Of a stretch of DNA of 64,000 nucleotides, positions 28,410 through 37,019 are shown one piece after another. Below the pieces are notes generated by a model. It did no database searches. It worked only from the letters and a program-made list of their open reading frames with translations, and had not been told where the DNA came from. The position numbers and the translations under genes are program-made. The first letter of the stretch is position 1. Each line of letters begins with the position of its first letter. Source of the stretch: Devosia pacifica (lineage in GTDB: Bacteria > Pseudomonadota > Alphaproteobacteria > Rhizobiales > Devosiaceae); the NCBI RefSeq assembly GCF_014652635.1, contig NZ_BMZE01000003.1, forward strand, positions 310,001-374,000, read 5' to 3'.

Positions 28410-30191
28410 ATGACGATGCTGATCCACCTGGTCCGACGTTTTGCGCGCGACGACCGGGGTGTTTTTGCGGTAATTTTCGGCCTGTGCGCCATCGCGATCA
28501 TCGCGCTGGCGGGCTCGGTGGTCGATTTCGTCAGCATGCAGCAGGCCCGCAACCGTGCGCAGATCGCGCTCGATGCCGCAACGCTTGCGCTGCAGCCGGA
28601 GATCTTCCGCACCAACCTAACGCAGGCCCAGATCCGCGAGCGCGCCCAGGCGCTGGTGGTGGAACGGCTGGCGGACAATCGCATCACCGCAGAGATCGAC
28701 ACAATCAATGTCGATGTGCCGAACGGTTCGCTGTTCCTTCAGGGCACTGTCGACGTGCCGATGATCTTCGTCTCGCTGGTTGGCGTGACGCACATGGAAG
28801 TGCCGATCTACGCCGAAGCCACACGCAAGAACCTGGCGCTTGAAGTGGTGATGGTGCTGGATAATTCGGGGTCGATGAACGACCAGAACCGCATGACCTA
28901 CCTGAAACAGGCCGCCTCATGCGCGACGCGGATTTTGTTCTACGACGAGGTGAACTCCACGACGTGTCTTCCGATCAATGGGACCGAGAAGAAAGAGAAC
29001 GTGAAAATTGGCATCGTGCCCTTCACGACGATGGTCAACGTGGGCAGCCAGTATGCCAATGCCAGCTGGGTCGATCGGCTGGGACTTGCCAGCAAGACGC
29101 GCGATAATTTTGATAACGATGACAATATGTTTTCGACGTTCAACGGCCCCGTGGATCGCATTGCGCTATTCGGAAGGATTGGCACCAGCTGGAAAGGCTG
29201 CATGGAAGCGCGAGACTACCCGTTCAGCACGAACGATGCGGCTCCAAGCGCCGCCGATCCAAGAACGTTGTTCACCCCGGCATTTGCCGTGGACGAACCA
29301 GACGGGGATAACAGTTACAGAAACAGCTATTTAGATGACAGCCCCAACAGCTGTCGCCAAATGATAGATGCGACGTGTTCCTGTACTGTGACGGTACAGC
29401 GCGTATGTTCGTGGTTTGGTTGTTGGAACGACACCGTGCGGAACTGCTCACTGTCCGCTCTCGGAAGGACGCAGTCCAACAGCACTTGCAACTGCGGCAA
29501 CCAAAATAGTGGCACTCGCAACTGCACCATCCGCGTAGACAAAGTAGAACTCTTGTATCCTCGCGAACGCCAAGAGCGGCTTTGCAAGTACAATCCAGGA
29601 AACGTGATTTCGGGCAACGGACCAAACGACGGTTGTCCCGCGGCCCGCATTCTAGCTCTCACTACCAATGACAGCTCAGTCGTATCCGCAATCTCCGCGA
29701 TGGAAGCCAATGGCGGGACCAACATTCACCAAGGCACCATTTGGGGCTATCGCGCGCTATCGCCGACCGCGCCATTCACGGAAGGTGTTGCCTATAATGA
29801 GGACGCCACTTCTAAGGTCATGATCGTCATGACTGATGGCGAGAATACCTTTTACACCGCCAACAACATAAACAACGCTCGCTTTAACCAAGCTTATGGT
29901 TTCCCTGCCAATCAGCGAGAGGGCGATGGTTCTAGCTCCGACTATTCGATGGCGCGTCGGATGGACACTCTACTGCTAGAAAGCTGCACCAACGCCAAGA
30001 ATGACGGCATCAAGGTCTACACAATCGGGCTTGCCACCGGCAGCACATCAAACCCGACGGCGATCCGGCAGCTATTGCGCAACTGCTCGTCGGGGACGGA
30101 TTATGCGTACTTCCCGAACCAGCCAAACGAGCTTCAGGACGTATTTCTGTCGATCGCCGGGCAGCTGGCGCAGCTGCGGCTCGCTCAATAG
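28410..30191 (+). CDS. TadE/TadG-like pilus-assembly protein with von Willebrand A domain and Cys-rich insert
   Basis: 593 residues from the ATG at 28410 behind GGAG. A TadE-like N-terminus (RRFARDDRGVFAVIFGL, then a transmembrane helix, about 10-40) precedes a vWA domain beginning VVMVLDNSGSMND with an intact MIDAS (D151, S153, S155) and later VMIVMTDGENTFY. Between them residues about 314-409 form an insert with eleven Cys in under 100 residues, rich in Asn, Thr and Ser. Tad-linked TadG proteins help assemble Flp pili at the inner membrane, but no other tad gene is in the window, so a stand-alone surface or envelope role is possible. Confidence 0.8.
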   Translation: MTMLIHLVRRFARDDRGVFAVIFGLCAIAIIALAGSVVDFVSMQQARNRAQIALDAATLALQPEIFRTNLTQAQIRERAQALVVERLADNRITAEIDTINVDVPNGSLFLQGTVDVPMIFVSLVGVTHMEVPIYAEATRKNLALEVVMVLDNSGSMNDQNRMTYLKQAASCATRILFYDEVNSTTCLPINGTEKKENVKIGIVPFTTMVNVGSQYANASWVDRLGLASKTRDNFDNDDNMFSTFNGPVDRIALFGRIGTSWKGCMEARDYPFSTNDAAPSAADPRTLFTPAFAVDEPDGDNSYRNSYLDDSPNSCRQMIDATCSCTVTVQRVCSWFGCWNDTVRNCSLSALGRTQSNSTCNCGNQNSGTRNCTIRVDKVELLYPRERQERLCKYNPGNVISGNGPNDGCPAARILALTTNDSSVVSAISAMEANGGTNIHQGTIWGYRALSPTAPFTEGVAYNEDATSKVMIVMTDGENTFYTANNINNARFNQAYGFPANQREGDGSSSDYSMARRMDTLLLESCTNAKNDGIKVYTIGLATGSTSNPTAIRQLLRNCSSGTDYAYFPNQPNELQDVFLSIAGQLAQLRLAQ

Positions 30192-30259
30192 AGAACGGGT
30201 AAGGCAACCAGCAACTCGCTCAACCGTTCAGCGCACAACACGTTGGATGGGAGAATGAG

Positions 30260-30583
30260 ATGCTATTGAAATCCGCAGCCGTTGCCGCTCTCGGTGCTGG
30301 ACTGGCGTTTGCAGCGCCAGCACCCGCAAGCCTTGCACAGGACCAGTCGATTTATGCGTGTACGAGCCAGCAGGACCTGCAGCAGACAATCGAGTCTGAT
30401 GGAAGCATAGTGCCTGACAGCTGCCGCACCGTGAACATCAGCACCCTTACTAACGATTCCGGACAGCTTTGCCTCGTCGAGTTCGGCGACAGCGGCGGTG
30501 GCATCATTTCGCAGGTGCAGGATTTCGCGGGACCGCAGCAGTTGTGGTTCATCTGCGAAGATCTTCAGGCGGCAGCAGAATAG
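30260..30583 (+). CDS. Small secreted protein of unknown function
   Basis: 107 residues with a Sec signal peptide (about 1-26, cleavage after SLAQ) and a mature domain of about 80 residues with four Cys, enough for two disulfides in the periplasm. GGGAG precedes the ATG. It follows the vWA protein by 68 bases on the same strand and is closed by a terminator, so the two are probably co-transcribed. I do not recognise the family. Confidence 0.65.
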   Translation: MLLKSAAVAALGAGLAFAAPAPASLAQDQSIYACTSQQDLQQTIESDGSIVPDSCRTVNISTLTNDSGQLCLVEFGDSGGGIISQVQDFAGPQQLWFICEDLQAAAE

Positions 30584-30612
30584 ATCCTGCGCGAGAAGTC
30601 CCGATCATAAAG

Positions 30613-30637
30613 AGGCCGGCACATGTCGGCCTTTTTT
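30613..30637 (+). terminator. Intrinsic terminator after the small secreted protein
   Basis: AGGCCGGC at 30613-30620 pairs with GTCGGCCT at 30625-30632 (one G-T) around an ACAT loop, followed by a T run. Read on the other strand the stem is preceded by A residues and followed by TCTTTA, so it may also stop transcripts coming from tRNA-His. Confidence 0.85.
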
Positions 30638-30665
30638 GCGTTCTGGGGCCTCGGAAGTTTGAAGG

Positions 30666-30742
30666 TGGTACCGCCTCCCCGGATTGAACGGGGGACCTCT
30701 AGATCCACAATCTAGCGCTCTAACCAACTGAGCTAAGGCGGC
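30666..30742 (-). tRNA. tRNA-His (anticodon GTG)
   Basis: Complete cloverleaf on the minus strand: acceptor GCCGCCT pairs with AGGCGGT (G1-U72), D stem GCTC/GAGC, anticodon stem CTAGA/TCTAG with loop TTGTGGA, T arm CCCCG TTCAATC CGGGG, encoded CCA. The base before position 1 is T and the discriminator is A73, so the normally universal G-1:C73 pair of tRNA-His is absent. This matches the derived alphaproteobacterial form. Confidence 0.97.
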
Positions 30743-31029
30743 ATATGCGGCTCTGCCGCAAACGCAAACGCTTCAAAATCGCGCGGAACATAGGGCGAGT
30801 TGGCTTCTATGACAAGGGCGCAACATGCATCTTTTCACTGCTTGTGCGCAATGTTGCCGGCGACGCCGATCTTAACCATTCCGGCCATCACGCTGCCCGA
30901 AACGTCCACTAGTGATGGACCGATGCCCAGCCAGATTATATTGAGAAAATGTTAAGGAGGCTGCCGCGAGTGTATCGAATTGGCACGCGTCGGCCACCAG
31001 AGTTGAGTTTGAGTTGATTGTCGGGCGCC

Positions 31030-33843
31030 ATGAGTCTTGAAAGTGCCATCACAGCAAGTGCCGCGCGCGTTTTGCAGCACCGGGGGGATCCTCGGCCTGC
31101 ATGGTTGTTTGCGACCAATGGCCGGCTGATCTGGCGCAATCTGGCCGCAGCCTATTTCAAGGCGCGAAGCAAAAAGCAAGGCATTGCGCTGCCGGGTCCG
31201 ACGACACCGATCGATGGACAGATTTCGCGGGTCCTCCGCCTCGGCACAGCGGGACGCACCAGCCTGTCCCGCGTGCAGTTCATGGTGGGTGCCAAACCCG
31301 CATCCGCGACGTGCGCCTGTACGCCGCTGGAATGGGAGGACGGCTCGACGGCATTGCTGATGGTCGCCGTTGATCCTGTGGACCAGGAAACGCTCGATAG
31401 TGGGGTCGCCGATCTTTCCGAGGATTTTGCGCTATGGCGTGGCGGTGCCGTAGGCGACGAGCCCGCAGAAGGTGAGGCCGTAGTAGGCGAAACCGTCGAA
31501 CCGACCACTTCCGACGGGGCACCGCCTGAGGAGGTCGTCCCAGACGATATCAGCCCCAAGGCCGAGCCGCTGCCGGATGAGGCGCCGATCGCGGAGCCCC
31601 CTCCCCGCTCGCTGCAAACGAACACTGATTCCGATGTGCACCGGCAATTGGCGGATCAGATGGCGCGGCTCGTCGCAGAACAACCCAGCGAGGCCGAAGC
31701 GCAAGATGATGGGGACGAACTCGGCGAGATCGAGGCTCTGGCTTCTGAGACAGCGGTAGAGCTGGAGCTCGCCTCTGCTGAGCCTGAGCCCGAGACGACG
31801 GCGACGGACAATGCCGAGCCGCTGCTGGAGGAGCAGACGGAGGCGCCGACAGAGCCCGCTAAGCCTGTAGCGGCGGACGCAGCGGAAGAGGCTACGATTG
31901 ACGAGCCGGTGGAAGAGAGCGACGCGGCTTCGAGCGCCCCGGCGCCAGCCCCCGCTGGGCTTTACCGCATCATCGGCCGCTATCTGCGTGATGTCGATGT
32001 GCCGTTGGACGGAGCGATGCTGCGCGAGCAAACCGAGGCAGATCGCGACATTGGCGCCCTGTCGCAGTTGGACGGCATCGATATTGACGCCCCCGAGGAG
32101 GAGGACGAGGCCGGCGAGGACCATATCGACCAGCAAGCTCCCGAAACCGAGCAGTTCACACAGGAGGAGAGCGCTGACGAGCCGGGGGCTAATGCCGGCG
32201 CCAGCGCGGCCGACTGGGAGGACGATGCGGAAAAAGACGCGCCGGCAGGGCGCGATACCTATCTGCCACGCAATGATCGCGGTGCGCTGGAACGGGCCAC
32301 GCGCTACAATTTCGATGAGTTGTCGCGGATACTCAACGATCGCGTCGGCGAGTTGACGCCACCAACCGCAGAGGAAGCCGAAAAACTGGCCAATGCCCCG
32401 GCCGGATCGGTTCTCGCGCAGCAGCGGGAAAGGCCGTCATCGGCCTCGTTGATCAATCTTGGCGGCGAGACGCTGGTGCTCAACCGCCTGCCGCTCGGCA
32501 TTCTGGTGTTTCGCGACCAGGACGTTCTGTTCGCAAACCGTGCGATCACGGAAATGACCGGCTATGATTCTGTCGAGAGCCTGCGCATGGCTGGTCTCGG
32601 CGCGATCTTTCCCGGCGATGAGGGCCAGGACGCCGGGCCGGTCAATCATTTGGTGCAGCAGGACGGCACCCTCGTTCCGGTGACTGCCCGCCTGCAATCC
32701 GTCTCCTGGCAGGGGCGCCCTGCCCTGATGCTGTCGGCGAGTACCACTGAAGTACGCACGGGCCATGAGGGCGCAGTAAAGGCTTTTGCGCAGGCTTTCG
32801 CCGAATCACGCGAGGAAGGGTTCATCGAGACCAATCGTTCCGGACTGATTGTCTCCGTCAGCCCACGCGCAGAGGATATCGCCGGGATCGATTCCGGATC
32901 TTGGGTCGGCAGGCCGATCTCCGAACTGGTGAGCGGGGAAAACCGCATGGCGCTGCGCGAGTTTCTCGAGCGCCCCGCCAGGTTCGCGGAGACCGAGCGC
33001 CCGAGCTTTCACGCCCGGATCACAGGCAGCTCGGCGCGCCTGTCATTGTTTGCGCAAGGCCAGGCGGGAATCATTTCGGGCTATTTCGGCGTCATCGATG
33101 CGTTGGCAGCTGGTGGCGCGACGCGACTGAAGCCGGGCGAACCGGATCCGGCATTGCTGGCGCGGGTCAGCCGGGGCGTGCGGCGTCCGTTGAACAGCAT
33201 AATCGGGTTTGCCGACATGCTGGCGCGACAGGCAGCGGCAGGAATCGACCACCGCACGGATTATGCCGAGGACATTCGCACCGCCGGACTGGAAATCGCA
33301 GCGCTTGTCGATGAACTCGACGACTATGCGCGCCTCAAGGAGGGCCGCTATCTCGCACAGCGCGTGTCGATGGATCTGATGGGCCTGCTCGAATCCTGCG
33401 TGCTGCGCATCCGCAAGCAGGCGGGCGTGCGCCGGGTGATCGTTCGCAACGCGATTTCAGAGAAGCTTCCCCGTGTGACCGCCGATCGCGCCTCGTTGGC
33501 GCAGGCGGTGCTTAACCTGCTCGCCAGCGCTATCGAGCAGACGCCGATGGGTGGCGCCGTGGTCATTTCAGCACAGCGCACCGACGAGGGCGGCATCGCC
33601 ATTCACGTGCGCGACAATTCCGAGAACAGCACCGATCTGTCGGAGCGCTTCGTGGTGTTCCGCGACGGCACCACTCAGGACGGTCGTGCGCTGGCGCCGG
33701 TGCGCTCAAACGTTGGCTTGGCGCTGACCCGCTCGCTCCTTGCCGTCAATGCGTTTTCTCTGTCGGTCGACCCCGCAGGTGCGAAAGGCATGCTGTTCAC
33801 CATGCTCATTCCCGCAGAGCTGGTGGCGGAGGAGCGGCGGTAA
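31030..33843 (+). CDS. PAS-domain pseudo-histidine kinase
   Basis: 937 residues from the ATG at 31030. A globular N-terminus (about 1-130) is followed by a very acidic, Ala/Glu/Pro-rich disordered stretch (140-440), two PAS-like domains (about 475-570 and 596-690), a HisKA-like helix pair (700-770) and a HATPase-like domain (800-930). The phosphoacceptor H-box, normally SHE(I/L)RTPLN, reads SRGVRRPLN with Arg715 in place of His. N-box (LNLLASAIEQT), G1 (VRDNSENS) and G2 (RSNVGLALTRSL) are eroded too. It looks like a kinase-derived scaffold or allosteric regulator similar in principle to Caulobacter DivL. No transmembrane helix seen. Confidence 0.85.
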   Translation: MSLESAITASAARVLQHRGDPRPAWLFATNGRLIWRNLAAAYFKARSKKQGIALPGPTTPIDGQISRVLRLGTAGRTSLSRVQFMVGAKPASATCACTPLEWEDGSTALLMVAVDPVDQETLDSGVADLSEDFALWRGGAVGDEPAEGEAVVGETVEPTTSDGAPPEEVVPDDISPKAEPLPDEAPIAEPPPRSLQTNTDSDVHRQLADQMARLVAEQPSEAEAQDDGDELGEIEALASETAVELELASAEPEPETTATDNAEPLLEEQTEAPTEPAKPVAADAAEEATIDEPVEESDAASSAPAPAPAGLYRIIGRYLRDVDVPLDGAMLREQTEADRDIGALSQLDGIDIDAPEEEDEAGEDHIDQQAPETEQFTQEESADEPGANAGASAADWEDDAEKDAPAGRDTYLPRNDRGALERATRYNFDELSRILNDRVGELTPPTAEEAEKLANAPAGSVLAQQRERPSSASLINLGGETLVLNRLPLGILVFRDQDVLFANRAITEMTGYDSVESLRMAGLGAIFPGDEGQDAGPVNHLVQQDGTLVPVTARLQSVSWQGRPALMLSASTTEVRTGHEGAVKAFAQAFAESREEGFIETNRSGLIVSVSPRAEDIAGIDSGSWVGRPISELVSGENRMALREFLERPARFAETERPSFHARITGSSARLSLFAQGQAGIISGYFGVIDALAAGGATRLKPGEPDPALLARVSRGVRRPLNSIIGFADMLARQAAAGIDHRTDYAEDIRTAGLEIAALVDELDDYARLKEGRYLAQRVSMDLMGLLESCVLRIRKQAGVRRVIVRNAISEKLPRVTADRASLAQAVLNLLASAIEQTPMGGAVVISAQRTDEGGIAIHVRDNSENSTDLSERFVVFRDGTTQDGRALAPVRSNVGLALTRSLLAVNAFSLSVDPAGAKGMLFTMLIPAELVAEERR

Positions 33844-33884
33844 GAGCGCGGACCGCTAGCAACGCTTTGACTGAGTGAAGCTTG

Positions 33885-33960
33885 TGGTGCCCAGGGGCGG
33901 AATCGAACCACCGACACGCGGATTTTCAATCCGCTGCTCTACCAACTGAGCTACCTGGGC
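33885..33960 (-). tRNA. tRNA-Phe (anticodon GAA)
   Basis: A complete 76-base cloverleaf on the minus strand: acceptor GCCCAGG pairs with CCTGGGC, anticodon loop TTGAAAA within GCGGA/TCCGC, T loop TTCGATT, discriminator A and encoded CCA. It lies downstream of the yacG-containing block, where tRNA-Phe is often found in rhizobia, but is separated from it by an SDR gene on the opposite strand. Confidence 0.97.
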
Positions 33961-34146
33961 ATCTGCCGGGCGAAGCGCCGGGCTGTTGGATGGGCGGGTT
34001 ATAGGGGATGGATTCGTGGCGCGCAAGAAGTCTGATGGTTTTTCCCCACAGGCGAAAGCCGGGTTTTGCACTTTGCCTTGTATCCCTACTTGCCGGTGCG
34101 ATACTGCAGCAAAATCAATGCGCGATGGCGCTTAGGGAGAGACTTC

Positions 34147-34908
34147 ATGCTGAATGATTTGAAGGGCCGCCGCGCTCTTGTAACCGGATCCTCGACGGGT
34201 ATTGGTGCCGCAGTGGCGCGCGAGCTTGGCAAACTGGGAGTCAAGGTGGCCGTTCACGGTAACAAGAACGCCGATGCGGCGAATGGCGTGCTCGAGGACA
34301 TTCGTGCAGCTGGCGGCGATGGTGTCGTGGTGCTTGGCGATGTCAGCAACTCGGCGGAATGCGAGCGCATCGTCAACGAGGCTGTGGAGGGCATCGGTGG
34401 CCTCGAAATCCTGATTAACAATGCGGGGGCGATGGTCGAGCGGGTCACCAATGCTGCGTTCAAGGATGACGTGTTCGACCGCGTTTATGACCTCAACGTG
34501 CGCTCTGTGCTGGCGATGACGAAGGCGGCCTATCCCCACCTAAAGGCAAGTGGCAGCGGCGCCGTGATCAATACCGGTTCTGTGGCCGGCCGCTTCGGCG
34601 GATTCGGCGGCTCAAGCGTTTATGCATCGGCAAAGGCGGCGGTCCATTCGATCAGCCGCAATGCTGCACGCGAGTTCGCGCCGGATAATATCCGCGTCAA
34701 TACGGTTGCGCCCGGTTTCATCGTCACACCTTTCCACGACGAGACGCCGGAAGCCGCGCGTGAAGGCGCTCGCTCGCAGATCGCCATGGGGCGGCTCGGC
34801 ACGGCCGAGGAATGCGTTGGCGCCTATGTCTTCTTGTGTTCGGAGCGGATGAGCGGCTACATCACCGGGCAGATCATCGACGTCAATGGCGGCCAGTACA
34901 TGGCCTGA
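34147..34908 (+). CDS. Short-chain dehydrogenase/reductase (FabG-like)
   Basis: 253 residues; GGGAGAG precedes the ATG at 34147, while an open frame upstream to 34066 is discounted. Rossmann motif TGSSTGIGAAVA, NNAGAM, catalytic Ser in NTGSVAG and YASAK, and the C-terminal VNGGQYMA are intact, so it should be an active NAD(P)-dependent oxidoreductase. Substrate unknown; 3-oxoacyl-ACP or sugar/alcohol dehydrogenase are common annotations for this type. It sits between tRNA-Phe and yacG on the opposite strand, interrupting an otherwise conserved block. Confidence 0.88.
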   Translation: MLNDLKGRRALVTGSSTGIGAAVARELGKLGVKVAVHGNKNADAANGVLEDIRAAGGDGVVVLGDVSNSAECERIVNEAVEGIGGLEILINNAGAMVERVTNAAFKDDVFDRVYDLNVRSVLAMTKAAYPHLKASGSGAVINTGSVAGRFGGFGGSSVYASAKAAVHSISRNAAREFAPDNIRVNTVAPGFIVTPFHDETPEAAREGARSQIAMGRLGTAEECVGAYVFLCSERMSGYITGQIIDVNGGQYMA

Positions 34909-34931
34909 CCACGCGTTGAGGGGAGGAGGCC

Positions 34932-35117
34932 CTACCCCTCCTCCTCGTCGAAATCATCAGGATCAGTCGCAGGCTGTCCGGCAATAACATAATTGCCACT
35001 CAGCCAGCGATTGAGATCGATATCTGCACAACGGGCAGAGCAGAACGGGCGGACCTCGGCAATGGCTGGCTTGCCGCAAATAGGGCAAGGCTTGGCCTTT
35101 TGGGGCTTGTCCTTCAT
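34932..35117 (-). CDS. yacG: DNA gyrase inhibitor YacG (zinc finger)
   Basis: 61 residues from the ATG at 35117, which overlaps the maf stop (ATGA). Four Cys in CPICG and FCSARC bind one zinc, followed by DLNRWLSGNYVIAG and an acidic tail. In E. coli YacG binds GyrB and inhibits gyrase supercoiling. Its conserved linkage to maf and infA in alphaproteobacteria is seen here. A 35117-35150 upstream extension is rejected because it would lie inside maf. Confidence 0.93.
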   Translation of the reverse strand: MKDKPQKAKPCPICGKPAIAEVRPFCSARCADIDLNRWLSGNYVIAGQPATDPDDFDEEEG

Positions 35118-35755
35118 CAGACCGACGCGTTGGTAGACTGGTTCAGCCACGCGAAGTGAAGCGGATAGCCCTCACCGACCAGCAGCGCCGCCGTCTCATT
35201 GAGCGGCAGGCCGACGACCGAAGAGTAAGACCCGACGAGCTTGACGACGAAAGCGCTGGCCAGGCCCTGGATCGCATAGCCCCCTGCCTTGCCGCGCCAT
35301 TCGGCGCTGGCGAGATAGGCCTCTATCTCCTTTGGGCCGAGGCGCTTGAACCGGACCCGGGTTTCGACCAGCCGCTGCCGCTTCTGGCCGGAAGGGCTTA
35401 ACAGGGTAATGCCCGTAAACACCCGGTGGGCGCGACCCGACAGGAGAGCCAAGCACTCGCTGGCTTCCTGCATGGTCTCGGTTTTCGGCAGGATCCTGCG
35501 GCCAACGGCAACCACCGTATCGGCGCCCAGCACGAGTGCCTCGCGACCATAGCCGGCCTGCTGCGCCTTGCGCTGCGCCGTCTCTGCCTTGAGGTCGGCG
35601 AGGCGCTGCGCGAGCTTGCGAGGCAGCTCTCCGCGTTCGGGCGTCTCATCGACATGCGCCGGCACCAGATGGTCCGGCTCAATGCCGATCTGGTTGAGCA
35701 GCGCGAGGCGCCGCGGGGACGCGGAGGCGAGAATCAGTTCCGAGCGGCCGGCCAT
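35117..35755 (-). CDS. maf: Maf-like nucleotide pyrophosphatase
   Basis: 212-residue pyrophosphatase that hydrolyses dTTP/UTP or modified nucleotides and thereby acts in nucleotide housekeeping and septum inhibition. Starts [20 protein letters not shown], with the SASPRR motif, then [16 protein letters not shown], and the [20 protein letters not shown] segment typical of YhdE/YceF types. Overlaps yacG downstream and follows infA by 9 bases. Confidence 0.94.
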   Translation of the reverse strand: MAGRSELILASASPRRLALLNQIGIEPDHLVPAHVDETPERGELPRKLAQRLADLKAETAQRKAQQAGYGREALVLGADTVVAVGRRILPKTETMQEASECLALLSGRAHRVFTGITLLSPSGQKRQRLVETRVRFKRLGPKEIEAYLASAEWRGKAGGYAIQGLASAFVVKLVGSYSSVVGLPLNETAALLVGEGYPLHFAWLNQSTNASV

Positions 35756-35764
35756 TGGCGTCTC

Positions 35765-35983
35765 TTACTTGAACCGGTAAGTAATCCGGCCTTTGGTGAG
35801 ATCATACGGTGTCATTTCGCAAAGCACCTTGTCACCGGCCAGCACGCGGATGCGGTTCTTGCGCATGCGTCCTGCAGTGTGTGCAATGATCTCGTGTTCG
35901 TTTTCCAACTTCACCCGGAACGTTGCGTTCGGCAACAACTCCATGACCACGCCCGGGAATTCGAGCACTTCTTCTTTCGCCAT
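35765..35983 (-). CDS. infA: Translation initiation factor IF-1
   Basis: 72-residue OB-fold factor that binds the 30S A site during initiation. The whole protein is canonical: [20 protein letters not shown] at the N-terminus, then the [14 protein letters not shown] loop, ending [19 protein letters not shown] precedes the ATG on the minus strand. Central to the conserved infA-maf-yacG order. Confidence 0.98.
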   Translation of the reverse strand: MAKEEVLEFPGVVMELLPNATFRVKLENEHEIIAHTAGRMRKNRIRVLAGDKVLCEMTPYDLTKGRITYRFK

Positions 35984-36061
35984 TGTGTCTCCTGAAAGGC
36001 CTGCCGCCGGCGCTCGATTGGCGCGGGGCCGGCTGGAACGGCGCGAACCTATCCGAATAGT

Positions 36062-37012
36062 TCAGCTTTGTGAACCACCGGAAACGAGGGGCGCCAGCCG
36101 TGTGTGTACACGCTGGCTCAACTCGTCGCGCAGTGATCTGTATGCACTCAATATTGTATCCCGTCCTGCTTCCACAAGGGTCGGATCGGAAACAGGCCAA
36201 TGCTCGGTTGCAGCGGCCTCGATCTCACGCTTCGGCACCGCCTCGCGCGCATCCTCGGACAGGGTCACCACAAGATCGAAGCGGTTTGCCACAAGCTCGT
36301 CCATGGTATGCGGCGTGTGCACCGACATATCGATGCCGAGCTCTTCCATGACATCATGAACGAACGCGTCCGCTTTGCCGCCATTGACGCCGACGGAGCG
36401 CGCGATGAGCTGGCCGGGAAAGGCATGGCGTGCGAGTGCGGCGGCGATCGGAGACCGCACCGAATTCATTGAACACACGAACAACACCGTCGGCAGGGCG
36501 CTCTGGCGTTCATCGATGCGCGTCGCGTAAGGCTGGACCGCGCAGATCAGCGTAAACAGACGCCGCGCGGTGTTGAGATCAATGCTGAGCTTGTTCTTGA
36601 GACGGGTGCGCAACAGCTCCGCCGCCTCGTTGTGGATGCCACGCCGCGCCATATCGACGGTTTCGATCTGGTAGGGCTGCGCCGAGCGGATGGCTTCGTA
36701 ATAGCTGTCGCGGATGCGAAAATAGTCGCGTATCAGACGGCGGAACGGCGTCAGCGACAGGTAGTGTGCCGTGATCGGCCTGAAGGTATTCGGATCACGG
36801 ACATCAAGGACGATGGAGTTGCCGACGATCGAGACGTGAAGCGCGAATGGGCCCTCAGCCTTCACCCGCGCTGGCGCCAGGGAATTGTCTTCCAGCAAAT
36901 CGTAGATGGCGATGCGCCATTCATGCACCTCGTCCGGATCGACAGAGGTGATGGTGTTGGGATCCAGTGTCACCGTGACCAGACGATCGGTTTCGGCAAA
37001 CTCCGGCGCCAT
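36062..37012 (-). CDS. UPF0262 domain fused to low-molecular-weight phosphotyrosine-like phosphatase
   Basis: 316 residues from the ATG at 37012. Residues 1-156 are UPF0262 (DUF2267-unrelated alphaproteobacterial family) with DEVHEWRIAIYDLLEDN and FRRLIRDYFRIRDSYYEAI. Residues about 172-310 are an LMW phosphatase with the P-loop VCSMNSVRSP (C180, R186) and the general-acid Asp in VSDPTLVEAG. In most Hyphomicrobiales these are two adjacent genes; here the frame reads straight through with no stop between. LMW phosphatases dephosphorylate protein tyrosine or arginine; UPF0262 has no known function. Either a real fusion or loss of one stop by an indel. Confidence 0.85.
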   Translation of the reverse strand: MAPEFAETDRLVTVTLDPNTITSVDPDEVHEWRIAIYDLLEDNSLAPARVKAEGPFALHVSIVGNSIVLDVRDPNTFRPITAHYLSLTPFRRLIRDYFRIRDSYYEAIRSAQPYQIETVDMARRGIHNEAAELLRTRLKNKLSIDLNTARRLFTLICAVQPYATRIDERQSALPTVLFVCSMNSVRSPIAAALARHAFPGQLIARSVGVNGGKADAFVHDVMEELGIDMSVHTPHTMDELVANRFDLVVTLSEDAREAVPKREIEAAATEHWPVSDPTLVEAGRDTILSAYRSLRDELSQRVHTRLAPLVSGGSQS

Positions 37013-37019
37013 CACACTG

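Noticed and set aside
30860..30960. TTAACC and GTTAAGG near the pseudo-kinase start as CtrA sites
   Set aside because: Half-sites are not spaced or oriented as in the CtrA consensus.
34922..34944. GGAGGAGG / CCTCCTCC hairpin between the SDR and yacG stops as a bidirectional terminator
   Set aside because: It overlaps the Glu-rich yacG C-terminal codons and has no T run; composition explains it.
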